Shown piece by piece: positions 62,383-64,000 of a DNA stretch of 64,000 bases. Under the pieces are notes generated by a model, which had not been told where the DNA came from, did not search any database, and worked only from the letters and a program-made list of their open reading frames with translations. Position numbers and translations under genes: made by a program. Numbering within the stretch: the stretch's first letter is position 1; each line of letters opens with the position of its first letter. Source of the stretch: an uncultured Duncaniella sp. (GTDB taxonomy: Bacteria > Bacteroidota > Bacteroidia > Bacteroidales > Muribaculaceae); the NCBI RefSeq assembly GCF_910578445.1, contig NZ_CAJTQC010000001.1, forward strand, positions 248,929-312,928, read 5' to 3'.

Positions 62383-63276
62383 TTAGATATTGTCGCCGTC
62401 GAGTTCCTCTATGACCTTCATGAGATACTGACCATACTGGTTCTTGCTCATCGACATGGCCATTTCTGTCATTTTTTCGCGTGAAATCCATCCACGTCGA
62501 TAGGCTATGCCTTCGAGACAGGCGATTTTAAGTCCCTGACGCTTTTCGAGCACTTCAATGTATATCGAAGCTTCGGCAAGCGAATCGTGAGTGCCGGTGT
62601 CAAGCCATGCAAAACCGCGGGGCAGTGTGCTTACTTTTAGCTCGCCATTGTCGAGGAAGGTCTGGTTGACGGTCGTGATTTCAAGCTCTCCGCGTTCCGA
62701 CGGTCTGATGGAGGCTGCGATATCCACAACTTTGTTGGGGTAGAAGTAAAGTCCTACCACCGCATAGTTCGATTTCGGATTTTGAGGCTTTTCTTCAATC
62801 GAGAGGCAATTGCCGTTTTTGTCGAACTCTGCCACTCCATAGCGTTCGGGATCGTTTACCCAGTAGCCGAACACATTGGCCTTGCCTTCATTTTCGACTG
62901 TTCTGACAGAATCACTTAAAATTTTTGAAAAACCTGCTCCATGAAATATGTTGTCTCCAAGCACGAGGCATACCGAGTCATTTCCGATGAAATCCTTTCC
63001 GATAATGAATGCCTGAGCGAGTCCGTCGGGCGATGGCTGTTCCGCATATTCGAATCTGACTCCGAAATCCGACCCGTCGCCGAGAAGGCGTTTGAAGCCC
63101 GGAAGGTCGTGTGGAGTGGAGATGATGAGGATATCCCTTATGCCGGCGAGCATGAGGGTCGATATCGGATAATAGATCATCGGTTTGTCATAGATGGGAA
63201 GCAGCTGCTTGCTCACTCCCTTGGTGATAGGGTAGAGCCTTGAGCCTGAACCTCCTGCCAATACTATTCCTTTCAT
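62383..63276 (-). CDS. rmlA: Glucose-1-phosphate thymidylyltransferase (copy 2)
   Basis: A 297-residue enzyme from the ATG at 63276, giving MKGIVLAGGSGSRLYPIT; the 50-residue upstream extension has no family similarity. Motifs LGDNIFHG and AWLDTGTHDSL as in copy 1. First gene of the second rml operon. Gene order rmlA-C-D-B is the same as in the first operon, but different genes are inserted (fucO here, an acyltransferase there). Confidence 0.95.
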   Translation of the reverse strand: MKGIVLAGGSGSRLYPITKGVSKQLLPIYDKPMIYYPISTLMLAGIRDILIISTPHDLPGFKRLLGDGSDFGVRFEYAEQPSPDGLAQAFIIGKDFIGNDSVCLVLGDNIFHGAGFSKILSDSVRTVENEGKANVFGYWVNDPERYGVAEFDKNGNCLSIEEKPQNPKSNYAVVGLYFYPNKVVDIAASIRPSERGELEITTVNQTFLDNGELKVSTLPRGFAWLDTGTHDSLAEASIYIEVLEKRQGLKIACLEGIAYRRGWISREKMTEMAMSMSKNQYGQYLMKVIEELDGDNI

Positions 63277-63443
63277 TATCGTATGTCGGTTGTATGTATG
63301 GATTAACGTTAGTCCTAAAGGCTGCTTTTTTACAGCCTCTAAATGTCGTTGACTTCCTCGTGATGACTGTCCGCTGCAATTTCCGGTCTCAGGATTGCAT
63401 CCGGTTGCCCGGAGGGTCGGTGACATTATGGAGAAACTATTGG

Positions 63444-63451
63444 CAAATATA
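63444..63451 (-). promoter_or_regulatory. -7 box for the second rml operon
   Basis: Minus strand TATATTTG followed by CC. A second candidate, TAAATTTG followed by CA, lies at 63529-63536. Confidence 0.45.
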
Positions 63452-63672
63452 GTAAATTATTCGCTGAAAACCGAAAATGGAAAATACGGCATGGCTTGTT
63501 TGCGTTAGCAATATAATTCGGTTTGATGCAAATTTAGCGAAAATTCCTCAATCAATACACATATCTTTCAAAAAACAATACAATGGACTTTATCGAAGTC
63601 TGTGTATGAGGCTCATAAATAGAAGTATATATAAAAGAGTAGGATATAATACCGGTAGGTATGGATATACAA

Positions 63673-63708
63673 AAAAATCTCGGATAATTATAATTATCTG
63701 AGATTTTT
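63673..63708 (-). terminator. Intrinsic terminator after tRNA-Leu
   Basis: An 18-bp hairpin with one wobble position (63673-63690 with 63691-63708) and a U-tract on the minus strand, directly after the tRNA. Confidence 0.8.
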
Positions 63709-63713
63709 CGAGG

Positions 63714-63797
63714 TGTCCGAGATGAGATTCGAACTCACACAGCCCTACGGCCACTACCCCCTCAAAGTAGCGTGTCTACCAATTCCACCACCCGGAC
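63714..63797 (-). tRNA. tRNA-Leu (anticodon GAG)
   Basis: An 84-base class II tRNA with long variable arm, without encoded CCA. 5' GTCCGGG (63797 down) pairs with 3' end TCGGAC plus discriminator A. The anticodon loop is TTGAGGG, with GAG at 63763-63761. The T loop has GTTCGAATC. A second copy begins 157 bases further on. Confidence 0.93.
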
Positions 63798-63919
63798 GAT
63801 AAATTTGTCAGAAATCTGACTGTTTGTTTTTTTATTACAGAATAAGATTGGAAACCGCTGTTTCTATCTTGCTTTGCTTATAAAAAAGCGTCGCTATTTC
63901 TGTAATTTTCATAAAAAAG

Positions 63920-63944
63920 CCTGACTAAGAAAATCTTAATCAGG
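63920..63944 (-). terminator. Hairpin between the two tRNA-Leu copies
   Basis: 11-bp stem with one mismatch (63920-63930 with 63934-63944), with an A-run at 63913-63918 that is a U-tract on the minus strand. It would end transcription of the second tRNA-Leu. Confidence 0.75.
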
Positions 63945-63954
63945 ATTTTCGAGG

Positions 63955-64000
63955 TGTCCGAGATGAGATTCGAACTCACACAGCCCTACGGCCACTACCC
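63955..64000 (-). tRNA. tRNA-Leu, second copy, cut by window end
   Basis: The last 46 bases are identical to the 3' part of the tRNA-Leu at 63714-63797, including the T arm and variable arm. The 5' half and anticodon lie beyond the window. Confidence 0.85.

Larger units (their letters stand above)
63277..63713. other. Promoter region of the second rml operon and tRNA-Leu terminator
   Basis: A 437-base gene-free stretch. It contains two minus-strand -7 boxes (63444-63451 and 63529-63536) and the terminator hairpin at 63673-63708. The bases closest to rmlA would be a leader of about 160 or 250 bases, with no recognised riboswitch. Confidence 0.55.

Noticed and set aside
62366..63426. Long N-terminal extensions of the second RmlC and RmlA
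   Set aside because: The extra residues lie upstream of the family's normal first methionine, overlap neighbouring genes or leader, and have no family similarity.

Overview
The window comes from a Bacteroidales chromosome, most likely a Muribaculaceae-type gut bacterium. The signs are a SusC/SusD pair, a hybrid two-component regulator fused to a periplasmic sugar-binding domain, a UpxY-type antiterminator, a short primary sigma factor of 286 residues, DUF4270 and DUF4861 proteins, and many Bacteroidetes-type -7 boxes (TAnnTTTG) upstream of genes. The family-level placement is inference; no rRNA is present.

Layout. 1-1.7 kb: 3' part of dnaK. 2.0-3.7 kb: a class III Fic protein with a Bro-N-like N-terminus, then a two-gene unit of a small helical protein and a zeta-like kinase. 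3.9-15.9 kb: a fructan utilisation locus resembling the B. thetaiotaomicron BT1754-BT1765 region: fructokinase, MFS importer and GH32 on the minus strand, fructose-type hybrid sensor, SusC and SusD on the plus strand. The susC frame has a stop codon 14 codons before its expected end. 16.1-31.6 kb: a long minus-strand polysaccharide operon running from upxY through ugd, wzx, glf, glycosyltransferases, a wzy-like polymerase and acetyltransferases to rmlA-rmlC-rmlD-rmlB, ending in a 5'-truncated fucose synthase gene.

31.9-40.7 kb: housekeeping and conserved genes: an amino-acid antiporter, a DUF4861 protein, rpoD, a GT5-like protein, a DUF4270 lipoprotein, tRNA-Thr(CGT), a TrmH-family methyltransferase and fabI. 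40.8-48.3 kb: a rhamnose catabolic cluster (GH2, rhaB, rhaA, rhaT, rhaD, minus strand), with a 321-bp inverted-repeat element between rhaA and rhaT. 48.4-58.5 kb: der, mdh, an MFS and a MATE transporter, an FAD oxidoreductase, a lipoprotein, a CatA-like acetyltransferase, an AraC regulator and an orphan vsr. 58.5-63.3 kb: a second rmlA-rmlC-fucO-rmlD-rmlB operon. 63.7-64.0 kb: two tandem tRNA-Leu copies, the second cut by the window edge.

The genes connect in two ways. The fructan locus would import and split fructo-oligosaccharides and phosphorylate fructose. Rhamnose is both made (two dTDP-rhamnose operons) and degraded (rha operon), and fucO, which reduces the lactaldehyde released by RhaD, sits inside the second biosynthetic operon. 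The points most worth checking are the susC nonsense codon with an intact downstream beta-strand, the inverted-repeat element in the rha operon, the in-frame palindromic insertion in ugd, the truncated fcl, and operator-like repeats shared by the two fructan promoters.
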